Both the position numbers and the translations under genes were made by a program. A stretch of 64,000 nt of DNA from Lepas anatifera (taxonomy: Eukaryota; Arthropoda; Thecostraca; Lepadidae), in assembly GCA_034440635.1 (NCBI GenBank), contig JAOTON010000477.1, positions 75,001 through 139,000 of the forward strand, read 5' to 3'. Shown piece after piece: positions 12,501 to 23,869 of the stretch; positions within the stretch are counted from its first letter, which is position 1, and each line of letters opens with the position of its first letter. A model generated the notes under the pieces. It was not told the origin of the DNA. It was given only the letters and a program-made list of their open reading frames with translations, and did not search any database.

Positions 12501-15500
12501 GGTGGAGCTAATCCCTGTTTTGGCCACAAAGAAGAGATATCTTCAAGACAGAACAGTCCACCAGCAATATCAGATTCAAGTTCCCACATCAAGGGTTTGC
12601 CGCGTAACCTCGCACACGAGATCATAGCAACACGAAACTGGGGCGAACCGAAATACAATCAAACACGCTGATAAAACTACCGACTCTACACACACTGATA
12701 TAGCTAAAGCCCACATCGCCGTCATGGCGACCCGGTGAGCAGGCCGCGCTCCTTCGAGTCGACTGAGGCCGAGGTCACCTGAAGTAGGGGTGTATGGACT
12801 GGTCGGCGGTGAACTGACAGGAGGCCCGGTCCACCTCCTCGTTTCTGCGCACGTGCTCGGCGGTGATGTGTTCGAACACCCAGGCCGGCAGCCGGGCGCG
12901 CCGGTCGTACGACAGCACGAAGTCGCTCTGAGCTCGCACGTTGTCCAGCCCCGGGGAAGCCGAACCGCATGATCTGGAACGGAGGTGGTCACAGATGGAC
13001 GTCACGAGGGAGGCTACTGAATAGTCAGCTGGAACCAGAGGTGTGGGGATGTCCATCGCTAGCTGTGGCGCTCAGAGAAGTCACTGCAACTAATGGGAAA
13101 ATTAATTAAGCCCAGGAGCATAGTGAAAGTGAGTAAGTCAAAAGTCCCCTCCCTGAGACCCTTCCTGAGCTCCCTCCCCTCCCTGAGCTTCTTTGATCGC
13201 ATGGGAGGCACAGCTTGAATAACACCACATCCCAGATCCTGAAATTTTCGCCGAACACCAGTCGGGAACTGGGACGCCTACAGATCACCGTCTGCCCCCG
13301 CCTCCCCACCTCTGGAACAAAGACGGCTACGCCATGTCTCACGCAAAACACAGCGCTCTGGATCGTCAAAGCCTATTCAACATGGGGATGGTCCGAAAGT
13401 ACTTATTCCCTTCAACCAACAAAAGTTTATATATTTGAAAGCGCCAGCACAGAAATGTTCAGCCTGACGCTTGAATGCTGCACTCATTTGATTCAGAGTC
13501 ATCGCTCCTAAAGCTATCCACTAACCAGCCACTGCCGGGTACGGCGCTCAAGCAAAGTGGGGTTGCGAACTGCGGGGCGGGATAAAAAGATGCATGAACC
13601 AGTGGCGGATCCAGAACTTCATGTGAGGGGGCGTACCGAGCTCGAGCCTCCCCACCATTACCTCGGATCAGCCTCCGCCTGTGTATTAATTATAGGCACC
13701 GAACATTTGGGGGGCTTGAGCTCCATTCCTAGTATCCGCCACCGGCACGAGCATTCATTTGATTTAGGTAATCTCTTGTTTTTTCTCGATCGTTTAGTAA
13801 GGGAGGGACAAGTGATAATATATCCAGGATACGGCTCCCAAATCTAGGAAATGGTTTGCTAGAGGCGAAACATAGGCGAATCCATTAGGCAAGGGGACAT
13901 TAGCCCGCATCGGACCTCGGCACCCCCCTGAGGTGTCGCTTCTCGTCTCCCCCCCTAGTGCCGGATAAGTGGTATGGCTAGTGGTTTGAGGGAGCAAGAG
14001 GCGCCAACAACCGTCAAAACATTCATCAAGAAAATTAGCAGAAATAGGTAAAATCGTGCATCCGCCAATGGGGCAGAATCGCTGCAGAAGTAAAACTGTT
14101 CGTGCAAATAACCATTTTGAGGCACGATGGTCCATGTTCTACCACGATTGATCTGCAATAACCACTCCCAGGTACCATCTCACACATCCTAAAAATATCA
14201 CAGCACTCGTTCCCAACAATGAGCACGGATTTTGAGTGGTCACTATAATAATCATAGCTGCACTCTCCGTCAGGTTCAGTTAGTGGACATCCATTTATCT
14301 ACATTAGACAACATTAAAAATCGGATGTGAAAATTATGACGTTTTGCGGTCTTTTAATCCCTGTACCTTTATTTACCCATCGTGTTTGGTGATAATATAT
14401 GTATGGATCCAAAATAAACCGCACAACGGCAACTCGAGATTGCGGGCATTCACTACCACTACCAGTATTGCGAGATTCTACTACGTCCAAGCATCAACTG
14501 AGCACCAAACAATATCAAGTGACTTGAGGCGACAGAAACTTGGTTTATTTTTCGCGACAAAACATCTGCCATATCGAAAGAAGATATGTTGCCGTAAAAC
14601 ACACATATCATCGGATTTCATCTTTGTTGCCACTTACTAAGGGTACAATTTTGTGAATGCCCCCACATAACGATCATACCACGTGATCCGTTGCTCACCA
14701 ATCAATGAAGTATTTCGGCGCATTTGGCGCTGCGCCGCGCCGGTGAACTGCGCAAATCACAAAGCCTCAGCTGCTGCCTATGACGACGGGGTGGGGCTGG
14801 TGACGCTCCAGTGCTAAGAACTTGGACAAGATGTGATAAAATGCGTCGTTCGGGCCTGTCTGGGTCTGGTTTTGTAGAAATATTGCTACGGACAGTTGCA
14901 GCAAGCTGAGGGTGAACTTTTTTAACTGTGAGAACTCCAAGTTACTCGTGCAACAATGGCGGAAAAGCCAGTCAAGACCCCTTCCAATTCAAGTTTTAAG
15001 CCAACGCCCATGAAACTTTTCGCCACTTGGGAAGTGGAACGAACATCTCCAATCTGTATGGCAAGACAGTGTACCCTCAAACTCGCTCGCCTGAACGTTG
15101 TTCGCCCAGTCAGCCCAGATCTTGGCTCTCTCTTGATAGCAGTCAAAATGCAGAGTGCCAAAAGGACTTTGCGCTCCAATGAAATTCTGCTACCAACAAC
15201 TGGGCTTATTGACACTGAGCTTGATCTGACATTTTCCATGCAGTACCCTCACTATTTGAAGGGAGAAGGAAACAAGCTGCAAATAATGCTTCAAAGACGC
15301 AAGCGCTACAAGAACAGGACCATCTTGGGCTTCAAAACTCTGGCTGTGGGTGTGATAAATATGTCTCAAATTTTGCAAAGATCTGTAGACAAGGAACTGA
15401 GGCTGTATTCAGATCCAAAGGAACGACAGAATCTGGCGGCTATCTTGACCATGGAGTCTCTGGTCAGCCAGCCAGTGGAGCAGGAAGACATGCAGTTACC

Positions 15501-18500
15501 AAAGAGTATGGACACACCATACAGATATGACTCTGAAGAAGAGGAGGAGTACAGCACTAATGATGAGTGCTCGGACTCGGAACCAGTTCTAGACTCAAGA
15601 GGAAAACCCCCATCAGTGAAGCACATAGGCTCCACTTTGAGACAAAGAAACCTGAAAGAGAAGTTCATGACCATCTGGAAAAGATTCAAGGTGTCAGAAG
15701 ACCTTCAAGGGCTGGATGAGGATCCTGGCATGGATCCAAAGCTGGCAAATGAGGAAGGTGAGTTTGACGACTTCTTGAACGAGTTTGAATATGGTTCCGA
15801 CTCTGGTCCTGAGATGGACAACATGAGCATCACATCAATACCGAAGCCATCTCTGCGCCCATTCTTCTCATCATCACAAAATCTTCTGGGTGATAATACT
15901 CTTGCCAGTAAGGGCCCACCTCATGCATAGGCAAGAGGCACTTTGTTTCAGCAAGCCATGATGAGAACAGCAGGCATTTACAAGTAGCTGTGCTTCCAAG
16001 CATTTTGCTGACATGAGTCACAAGCATTGGTGATGACATGACTATTTGATAGCATTTGTGATGTTGCCTGTACAATTTGCAGCAATTGTAGCATGTGGTA
16101 GACAGTACTACCATTCAAGACAGTTTACATGAGTCATGACAATAGGCAAGCTTAGACAGCATTGGACATCTGTGATGTATTTTTTCATAAACAACCAGCT
16201 GTGTTCAGTGTACTAGTAGCTTAATTGTGGAGCTTTATTTGTTTATATGTGCAAAGACGACATGAATAAACTTAGAAAAAGCTGTTAGGTATTTTCATGT
16301 GGGTTGTATGTAGAGAATCAGAGAGTGTTATGGGTTTCAAAACCAGAGACCTGATTGTTGAAGACACAGGCCAACAGTAATATAGAAAGCTAATTTTTAT
16401 AACAGTTTCAATTTTGATTTTGGGCCAGTTTGATGAACTAGGTAGAACGCAGTACTTATTTAGAATGTACACTCTTATTCAATGTTTTGGACAAAACATA
16501 ATTGTAGAGGCATAAAGGATAAACTAGAAATGCGTGACTAGAAATGGCTAAGGTTCAACTTCCGCATTGGAATTATTGGCTCGGCCAAAAATTCCCAAAA
16601 CGGTGCAGTAAGGCCTTTTTACCCTAACGTGATGATGTCCGTCTTCTGAGGCTTGCTTTACCGGTATGAGCAGGCCCACATCTCGGCGGAATAATAACTC
16701 GATACATTGGTACATACGGCCGGTCTTCAATTCACGTTTCGTTTGAAGACGTCACAGAAAACTAATCTTTGAACCAACAACTTTGCATCAAAAGCAATCG
16801 TGCAATATCTCCGAACTTGGGCGGCGGCGCATCGGCCACTTGGCATTTACAGGAGTGCGACTTCTTTACCATTGGATTTGAACACTTCTAGCCATGTAAC
16901 AGAGCACATTGAAAACCTTGGACTGTACTCCACCCGTCGCACAGTGCGCCGCTTGCAGTGAAGTAGCGTGTGTGCACGGTGTGATCCGGCCCCACTCGGG
17001 TCCCCGTCCACAGGCTGGAAAATCTGCCGACCTGCCAACAATGTTGGTGATAAATCGGTGACAACATAGGCAAGATTGCCCCGGCGTAACGTGACGCTCA
17101 GTCGGTCGGTACGTTCTTAAATGTAAAGAAGGACTCAGCAGATCTGGCAGATAATCCCCTTTTTGCAGGGCATTTTTAAGGAAAAGTCGGTGGGGAGGGG
17201 GTCATTTCTTGTGCTGGCCATTATAGTGTCTCCAGGGGAGCAAGACCCCATTTTGAGGGGGTTTAATAAAACTTTAGACGTGTTAGTGTTAAACAATGTT
17301 GCTCAATTTTTGTTTTTTTCCATGTCTAGAGATTATAGATGCTGCCCAGGGCTGCCAGGTTTTTTCAGCGGAAAATGTCAAACCGAGTTAGAAAAAGGAC
17401 CAAAGAGGGGCAACATTTTATTTCCACTAAAACAGCCAAATAAACACCACAAAAGCCAGATTTGAGGCCAAAACGACCCCTAGTGGTAATCATAAAACCA
17501 CAGAAAAAGCGACTTGTAGCACTGTTTAAAACTTATTTTTGACAGTTTGATATTGGCTTGACACAATATTTTTTAGCTCACTACTCATTTAAATAGGAAG
17601 CCAAGGGTACCCTTCCAACCCCGCGTGGCCATCAAATAATTTTATCCACATAACCAGAACATTTTTGGGATCATCATTCACCCATCAACCCCCCACTTTT
17701 TTACCAACAATTTGCTGATCTCAGTCAAAATATGATTAAACCGGACATTTGTATAACCAGCTGCTGCGGAAGGCAACGAGGAGCCCAAATTCGAAAAGTT
17801 TTTGGTACTAACGTGGAAAATTTGCTGTCACATAAGGTTGAAGCTTGGCAGGCCCCCTCACTTTTGTGACGGTGGCGACGCTTATGTATGCTACCACCAC
17901 AATAATAAATCAAGAGGCTAAGCACTTCATACCGCCTCACCAGCAACCAGTCTTAAGCACTTTGACTACACTGTGTCCCGTCTAGTCCACAAACGAGCTC
18001 TTAGCGCTGACAACTGACTGCATGTGAAATGAGAGTCACACGAGAAATCCAATGTCACGGTACTGACTGGGATGAGGGCTTCCGGTCGGATAGAACAGGA
18101 TGTTTGATTGTTTGTAGGCCAGCGTTCATCTCCAGCGTTGCGATTAGTTGATGCTGAGGCTGCTTTGCAGGGAATTCCCGTAACTACGCGCTTTGTTTCA
18201 TCTTCGCACGATGGAGTATACAGCCACGGGTGGAAATTTTTTAACACGATTTTTGTGGATTGCTAATTTGGGACCAGAAATAGAACAAGGTTATAATATC
18301 GGGTGGTGTTCTGTCTTATTTTCGTTAGGTGAGTCTAAATTTGGTCAATTTTAAGTCATCTCTCTATTTTACTGGGGGCCAATTTCCGGGCACTGGGGAG
18401 GGGGAGGGGGGCAGATGCCTCCCCCAGTTAACATGTTAAAAAATGGCCTGCCTTTTTGTGTCAAGCCTCAATATTTTTGGTCACACAAGTTTGGATTTCA

Positions 18501-21500
18501 AATTGCGTCGGTGACACTAAGGCACCCTTTCCCGTCCCCGCCGGATGGCCGCCGTTACACCCATAGGAGGGCGGGTGAAGTTAGTATCCGTGCACTTCCA
18601 CTAAAAAGCTCATGAAGGGCTGTTGTGAGAAAGTGAGAGTTCTGACAGACGGGAAATAATAACCCAGGTGTATGCTCACCGCGACTGATAGCTCGGTTCA
18701 AATCCCATGCAGAAGTCATATTATACTCTTTAAGTCGGAAAACAACATAGACATCGATATTCAAGGGAACGTGACATCTTCAAAATGAGATTTAAATAGA
18801 GATGGCCATGGGATAGAGCATGTCGAGAAACCTCTCGAAATGTCATCCGTTCCCGAACTAACCATTTGCGGAAAGAATGTGAAAATTCACTCCTGTCGGC
18901 CCATCCTCACTGGGTGGTTACGTGGCGATTACTAATTACAATGTGATGCAATGCCAATGTCACGCGGGGTAGACAAATTTATCTACCTGGACCTCTTCAA
19001 AAACTATGCGCTCAACATGACTTTAGAACTGGTGATTATAAATGCATATGAATCGCTTTATCGGTTAGTTTCAAACGAGAAATAGGTTTTAATGTATCAA
19101 AAAACATAAATTGCGAAGTGTGTTTTTATATTTTTTTTTATTATCGTACGTATTCCATTATGACGAGTCATTGTGATAAAATTATATACATACTCAATAT
19201 AGAAACTTACAGATAATAAACATCATGCTCCATCGCTAAAGTGCGCCCTAAACATATTGTATACATTTATAAAAAAGCACATACGATAATAAAATCTAAT
19301 ACAACGCTAAAATATACTGAGTTTAAACAGACCCTAATCACAATGCTCTTAAATATTAAACCTCTCTCCAAACTGCAATCGTCTGAAGTCGACGTTGGGC
19401 GTTTAAACTGTTCTTCGGCATCCTTAAAAGGCTGTTCTTAAGTGTTCCTCTGCACCGGACCTAAGCGAAAATTGATTGATTCTAATGGGACGTAAATGAG
19501 CTGACTAAAAAAGAGTCATGCGTCCGCGATAAGTTTCAACATAAGATCATATAATTTCTACGAGATTTTAAAGATGATATGTGATAATGTTAAGGTCGAA
19601 TTGATGGGGGGGACGGACGATGTGAGGATGGTTGAGCCATATAAAATTTATGTTGTACCTCTCCAGTCTTTCTAAGTGTACCCTGGCTGCACCTGCCCAG
19701 ACAACACATCCTATTCAAGTTTTTAGTTTTTTTTTTATATAATCTTTTGTTTACTGTTTGTTTGATGTTATTTTGTATGAATGTCCCAATTAATTACATG
19801 TTCAGCTGTTTTGAATAATATTTTTAATTTTTTGGTCATCCGAAATGATTTACATTTTGAAGGATTTAGCGTAATTTGTTTAGACGTGAATCTAGTCCTC
19901 TTAGACCCGAATCTTTGAGGTTATCGTTCTGAATATTTTGACATCATCTGAAATTAAAATGTGACTTTATATTAAGGAAGATCGTTATATAGGCGAAAAG
20001 GGAGACAACAGCCCACCTTCTTGCCACTTACATGGGACCACTGTGCATTTACCTTAACAATAGTACGTTGCTTCTTCATAGTATGATTGTAGTTCGCCGG
20101 CCATGATTATATTTTTAGTTTATGAAGAAGGGGGCGTTTACTGGAATGCAGCCGAATAATCCGTATAAATGCATCTTCATGCTCGAAAATTAGCCCATCC
20201 TGTTTAAAGACTGGCCTGGTACCATGACCTTTGTAAAAACCATGTTGGAGAAATGGCTGGACGTACATTCAGTTAACAACATGATTGCTCAGCACCCTCA
20301 AAAGAGGGGTGATGATCTATTTATGGTGTATTTGTATTATGACTTTGCTTTTTCAATTTTAAGTGCTTTGGTAGTTATAAATGATTGAACTCACATTAAT
20401 TATTCCTACCTCTGTCCCCTTGACATCATCCCCGTAGCTTCTGTGTTATAACCCTGGCTGGTAATGCGTCTGTAGCTCACCTGAAAAGCATATTTTACTA
20501 GTTATTTAACGATTTTATGATTAAACTTATTAGTTAACTGAACAGTACCAACCACACAAAGAACCCGCATCCCTGCGTTTTCTTAAGCCAATAACAAATA
20601 AAGAAAATAAAGGTAAAAAGAGAACACCAAAAGGTCCCAGTAACAACTTCTTTTGAGTAAAAACGCTTAATTTGTATTGGTATGTATTTGTGGCTGACAA
20701 GAAGAGGTTTATCGTTACACGTTGCACATTGCCAAATCGTACGCCGATTCGGAGACCTTTACATGTACGAAAGGGAAATAGGGAAATTAAATAAACGAAA
20801 TATTGGGTTTATTACCCCTTTTCAGCAGATATATAAGCCAAATGAATTATTTTCGATAACGATTGTCCTCACTACCACTTATCTAGAATTGAACCAAGGT
20901 GGCACAAGCCATTAAAACGGTCTGTACCAAGTACAATCGAACACCGAAGCGCACTTGCACTTTCCATGAACTTCAGGGTATGGAGCTCAGAACGGATTCA
21001 AAATTACCATTCTTTGCCAGATAAAAATGGATCCCTTCCTCGTTTGAATTCGGGCCTTCGGGCCATTTATTTTGAAGTTTAAGAGCGGAGAAGTTGAATA
21101 CACAAAGCCTCGGATGCAATTGCCAATTATGGCTTCTCGACACGCTCTATTAAGCTGTTATCCCAGTTCGAAACCTGTGGCAAAAGTCGAGCACTCCCCT
21201 TTATGAGATGTTTGGAATTTCAAATCGCTTAAGATCATTGCAGCGACTATCAGCCCAAAAAAATCACGGCGGTGCCGTGCAACCTCATATGAATTTTAAA
21301 CTTAATGACATTTAAACAACGGATACACGAAATGGAGTAAGACATTTTCAAGTTCTAGAATGATAGGCTCCCCTTTGTTTGTGAGGAGGGCAACAATATG
21401 AAATAAATCAAAAGTTGATAACTTCTACAGTGTTGCAGTGAGGAACATAATTATAAGTTGATAAGCTGTAATATAGCCCGTCTCCTCGAATCCGGGGTGC

Positions 21501-21966
21501 AAAATTAAGCAAATTCAGAGTGCTTATACATTTGGGCACATTACTTTGTCACATTCTCAGTAAAGATCGTTGGAAAATCCTTCGTCATCTTACCACCCCG
21601 AGTTTCTTTGCACCGCGCCGAATGCGAGGATCCTGATGCAGTGAGCTGGTCTGTAACGGTATAAATAGGCCGGGGCACGTGAAAACAAAGCCGTCCGTGA
21701 ACCGTCCGGAGGTTGGGCGGCCGTTGTCTCACCTGGGCCACTCGGGAGGCGTTTTTGGCTGGTGCCGGGCCCGGCTGGGCGGGCTGCATGTACCCGCCGC
21801 CGCCGGCGTCTCCGGGGATAGGCGAGGCTGCTGACACTGTGCCGAAGCCCGGGTGTCCGGGAGGGTGCCGGGTGGTGGGCCGCCTCTCCGACCGTCCGCC
21901 CAGGTAGCCGGCCAGCCAGCCGCCGAGACCGACCGCCGCCGTCACCGCGGCCCGGCGCAGCACCAT
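9411..21966 (-). CDS. EndoG: Endonuclease G, six exons, one-base insertion in exon 2
   Basis: This encodes a mitochondrial sugar-nonspecific DNA/RNA endonuclease of the beta-beta-alpha metal family, which can take part in apoptotic or mitochondrial DNA degradation. Coding exons in transcript order are 21966-21733, 12973-12779, 12378-12255, 11179-11067, 9948-9768 and 9515-9411, with phases 0,2,0,2,0; all junctions are GT-AG. The product is 316 residues after allowing for one extra base, close to the roughly 300-310 usual for the family. Residues 1-78 form an Ala/Gly/Arg-rich mitochondrial leader. The metal-finger motif YDRGHLAAAANHR follows, with catalytic His at about 158, then FNRDKWNDLE with the metal-binding Asn and Glu at about 190 and 198. 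VYVCTGPLFLPR and VAVPTHFYKV are also family signatures. Exon 2 needs removal of one base at CCCCGGGG (12949-12956) to keep frame; this is either an assembly error or a disabling mutation. Intron 1 contains an antisense PACS-like ORF. Confidence 0.93.
9768..9948 (-). CDS. EndoG: EndoG exon 5
   Basis: The exon starts after GTGCCTCAG and ends at CTG|GTGAGT. It supplies 60 codons plus the last base of a split Arg codon. It includes SYEVIGKQQVAVPTHFYKVV and YVMPNQAIP, both diagnostic of EndoG. Its acceptor lies only about 12 bases from a 30 bp minisatellite. Confidence 0.92.
9961..10378. repeat. 30 bp minisatellite in EndoG intron 4
   Basis: About 14 tandem units of 30 bp, each built around GGTCAGACAGGTCACCCTGG then CCTTGGGCG. 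The array starts about 12 bases upstream, in transcript sense, of the exon 5 acceptor. In transcript sense each unit contains CTGAC, which fits the loose branch-point consensus. Long open frames run through it on both strands because the unit length is divisible by three; they are not genes. Confidence 0.95.
10379..11066. other. Remainder of EndoG intron 4
   Basis: AT-rich intron sequence between the minisatellite and the donor CCCAG|GTGGGC of exon 4. No repeat or gene is recognised. Confidence 0.6.
11067..11179 (-). CDS. EndoG: EndoG exon 4
   Basis: A pyrimidine tract and TTTTTTAG precede GTTGGCGTTGGC. The 37 codons plus two bases include GFNRDKWNDLE and VYPNVYVCTGPLFLP. The Asn and Glu of the N-x4-W-x2-LE pattern correspond to the metal-coordinating helix of the family. 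The donor is CCCAG|GTGGGC. Confidence 0.93.
11180..12254. other. EndoG intron 3, holding a dispersed repeat at about 11285-11560
   Basis: The part with ACTTTTATCATGTGTTTTGA, TTTCACTCAAAGCTC and CAATGCTAGCGGGTGAGCCA is homologous to about 57005-57290 in the cuticle cluster, where the matching words are TATAATGGGTTTTGAACTGA, TTTCACCCAAAGCTC and CATGCTAGCGAGTGAACCA. It is an interspersed repeat of unknown type. The rest of the intron shows nothing recognisable. Confidence 0.55.
12255..12378 (-). CDS. EndoG: EndoG exon 3 (catalytic DRGH motif)
   Basis: After CTCACAG, one base completes an Arg codon and 41 codons follow, containing YKGSGYDRGHLAAAANHR and FLLSNMAPQ. DRGH carries the general-base histidine; Ser or Asn of LSN(M/V)APQ is also strongly conserved. 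The donor is CCCAG|GTGACG. Confidence 0.95.
12379..12778. other. EndoG intron 2
   Basis: A 400 bp intron between donor TTCAG|GTGACC and acceptor GTGCTCACAG. No internal feature was recognised. Confidence 0.7.
12779..12973 (-). CDS. EndoG: EndoG exon 2 with one-base insertion
   Basis: The acceptor CGTTCCAG opens the peptide IMRFGFPG in the frame demanded by exon 1. From the next codon the family sequence (LDNVRAQSDFVLSYDRRAR, then WVFEHITAEH) is found one base out of frame. Removing one base from CCCCGGGG at 12949-12956 restores a single frame and makes the exon length agree with the downstream phase. The donor is CTTCAG|GTGACC. Confidence 0.9.
13599..13745. mobile_element. Short GGCGGATCC-ended MITE-like remnant
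   Basis: The left end CCAGTGGCGGATCCAGA and the right end AGTATCCGCCACCGG form imperfect inverted repeats about 147 bp apart, with a run-rich interior. They resemble the ends of the larger elements at 27254-27510 and 58448-58686. Confidence 0.45.
14956..15930 (+). CDS. PACS: PACS-like FBR-only ORF, probable truncated retrocopy
   Basis: PACS proteins are cytosolic sorting adaptors that bind acidic-cluster motifs of membrane cargo, such as furin, through their furin-binding region (FBR). This 324-residue ORF begins in a good context (CAACAATGGCGG). It carries MKLFATWEVERTSP (about residues 19-32), the FBR core with LQRRKRYKNRTILGFKTLAVG-type sequence (about 112-132), an acidic serine cluster (SEEEEEY, about 193-199) and the linker end TSIPKPSLRPFF (about 287-298). 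Full-length family members run to about 850-960 residues; the middle and C-terminal domains are absent here and were not found nearby. The frame is uninterrupted, whereas this part is split by introns in known PACS genes. The last seven codons follow a perfect donor-like A|GTAAGG at 15907-15913. An AATAAA lies at 16265-16270. It is nested antisense in EndoG intron 1. The alternative is a genuine large exon of a dispersed gene. Confidence 0.85.
   Translation: MAEKPVKTPSNSSFKPTPMKLFATWEVERTSPICMARQCTLKLARLNVVRPVSPDLGSLLIAVKMQSAKRTLRSNEILLPTTGLIDTELDLTFSMQYPHYLKGEGNKLQIMLQRRKRYKNRTILGFKTLAVGVINMSQILQRSVDKELRLYSDPKERQNLAAILTMESLVSQPVEQEDMQLPKSMDTPYRYDSEEEEEYSTNDECSDSEPVLDSRGKPPSVKHIGSTLRQRNLKEKFMTIWKRFKVSEDLQGLDEDPGMDPKLANEEGEFDDFLNEFEYGSDSGPEMDNMSITSIPKPSLRPFFSSSQNLLGDNTLASKGPPHA
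15931..16270 (+). other. Probable 3' untranslated region of the PACS-like ORF
   Basis: The 340 bases after the stop contain several in-frame stops, no PACS-like peptide, and a canonical AATAAA at 16265-16270. No poly(A) run follows the signal. Confidence 0.5.
16271..17689. other. EndoG intron 1 sequence, nothing recognised
   Basis: Mixed-composition intron sequence between the PACS-like transcript end and the next repeat. Short open frames exist, but no domain, splice-consistent exon or repeat was recognised. Confidence 0.5.
17690..17890. repeat. Dispersed repeat shared with 1600-1840
   Basis: Contains CTGATCTCAGTCAAAAT, AAACCGGACAT, AACCAGCTGCTGC and GGCAACGAGGAGCCCAAAT in the same order as the copy at 1600-1840. 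It is preceded by CCCCCCACTTTTTTACC and ends near GCGACGCTTATG. Confidence 0.6.
21733..21966 (-). CDS. EndoG: EndoG exon 1 (mitochondrial leader)
   Basis: Starts at an ATG (21964-21966) and encodes 78 residues beginning MVLRRAAVTAAVGLGGWLAG, a basic, Ala/Gly-rich stretch expected of a mitochondrial presequence. It ends KNASRVAQ at donor CCCAG|GTGAGA. The VAQ|IMRFGFPG junction matches the V(S/A)xIMKYGFPGLD context of arthropod EndoG, which supports the long intron join. Confidence 0.85.
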
Positions 21967-23865
21967 GCTGGGAGGAGGAGGTGACTCAGTCTCGGCAGTG
22001 GCACACCGGCGTCAGCAGGCTGGGATCCAATCCCTCCACAGGCAGCAGGCAGCAGGATCCAATCCCTCCACATAAAGTGTGTGTCGGCAGATTTGTGCAC
22101 CTGTCTCATTTTACCTGATGGTTTTGTTATTAAATGTGACTGTCATTTACGAAAATATCTTACTGAAAACCAGTTGGACCATAGCCCCCCTCGTTCCTTT
22201 GCCCATATTATCAGGCGGTAGGCAGGCGGTACAGTGGCACGCTTCAATGCCAGAACACCCGTCGCGTGAGCTGGAAATTTATGGCCTGAAGCCGGAATAT
22301 TATATCGTAAATTCTAATCAGATTAAACACATTCTCGTGAATGAATTACAATGCATCGAGGTCAAAGCGAATGAAAATATGTTAAAAATGAACAAATTAT
22401 GAATCTGCGGGTGGTAGAATAGGGGGAGTGCGTGGCAGGAGCTATCGATCTGTTTCTCCGGCGGATTTTACATAGACTTTAGGCATTGCATAACCATGCA
22501 CGGCTAGTTGCAGAACCTTGGTGCTAATCACGCCCGTGTTTCAGCGGGTAATCTCCGGTACCCGGACATGTACTGACCTTGCTCGCGTTGGCAAGTGGAG
22601 AGATCCAACACCGTGACGGCAATGACACCTGATCTTGGCTTAGAACCTTCAGCTCCTTGCGTTAGCTGACCTCTGCACAGGGTAGCCACTGCAAAGAAGT
22701 GTCTGGTTAGAAATGAATCTGCACCTTGTAGAAATGGAGACATGCCAAGTATATTCGACGAAGCACGTTTCTGCAGCAGTATTTTAGAAGGCGGCGAGGA
22801 AGGTAAGCACCTTACACCATTTGGCAGTAATTCTGAGCGTTTCAGCGCTGGAATGCGTCCATGACATGGTGTGAAATCCCAGGTTTCATTTATTATAAAG
22901 GGAACGCATCCGGCATAGGAATACTACAAAAAGGTCTACGTTACAACGCACAATGCCATTTATTTATAGGACTCATGCATTCCAAAGGCGATTAGCGAGC
23001 CTAGTTAAAGTGCATACTGGGTACGAGGCAGCATAATGCTTCACTCGTGCACACATTATCCACCGACAGCAAAATAAAAAAATCATATATCGGGCCAAGC
23101 TCTGGCTTCTACGTCCACCCACTGCGTATACTTTCCTCGGAGATCTTTAAACCCTCGCCTCAGTGGGGGGAGGGGGGTGTTTGGGTTTTTCCAACGGCAT
23201 CACAAAACCTTGATTGATTTCGTAACGTTTCCGACAATTTTAGGTTTGGATCATATCAGGTCAGGTCACCAGGCCATGTCAAGTGACGTCACATCAAAAA
23301 ATGTTGGAGGCGACCCTCTGGAAAACACAGAGTGCCACGGGACGGAGCTACATTGTCACGCTAACCGACTTCGCCAATCAGACCCCACTGATAAAGCCTG
23401 ATGTATAAATAATTTCTAAGACAGTATCTGGTGGGCACAGGATAAGGACACGGCAGGTGGTCGGTTACGAAGATCGAACAGGCAAAACGTCCTGCCATTT
23501 GACTCCTCCCCCTACTTCCGCCCCTGAGCCTAAATTAGCGTCGGTGGCAGCGCCCTAAAAGCCTATAATTGGGAGCGCCGGGCTCGCCATCGGAAGGCCC
23601 CATTTGCGTTCAACCTGTCGACGATCGTCTGTGTCCTGCACTGCACTAAGTGTGCGGGGTTTTACCGCAGTGCTTATCAACCCAAGCGCCGAGTGACACG
23701 CTGACACCTACACCTCTAATCATGGGGATTGGATGGTGGTGAGCATTAGAGCATGAAGTAATGCTGTGTTTACGTCCGTTCAAACAATGTATGGCGGTCA
23801 AAGGGGTGGTTTTAAAAATAACTGAGTCCTGGAGCGGAGCGCTCACATCGTTCCATAGTGGTATC
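21967..23865. other. EndoG upstream region with a fragment of the TTAA element family
   Basis: A short direct repeat of GGATCCAATCCCTCCACA occurs at about 22023 and 22054, close to the EndoG start. At about 23150-23310 the words ATATCAGGTCAGGTCACCAG and GTCAAGTGACGTCACATCAA match the interior of the 6286-7141 element. No gene is supported. Confidence 0.5.
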
Positions 23866-23869
23866 ATTA

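Larger units (their letters stand above)
12974..21732. other. EndoG intron 1 (8.76 kb) with nested antisense ORF and repeats
   Basis: The intron runs from donor GCCCAG|GTGAGA to acceptor CGTTCCAG. It holds a short GGCGGATCC-ended element at 13599-13745, the PACS-like ORF at 14956-15930 on the opposite strand, and a dispersed repeat at 17690-17890. It also has a GC-run stretch near 18390-18425 and AT-rich sequence from about 19000 to 21500. No other coding region is supported in it. Confidence 0.8.
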
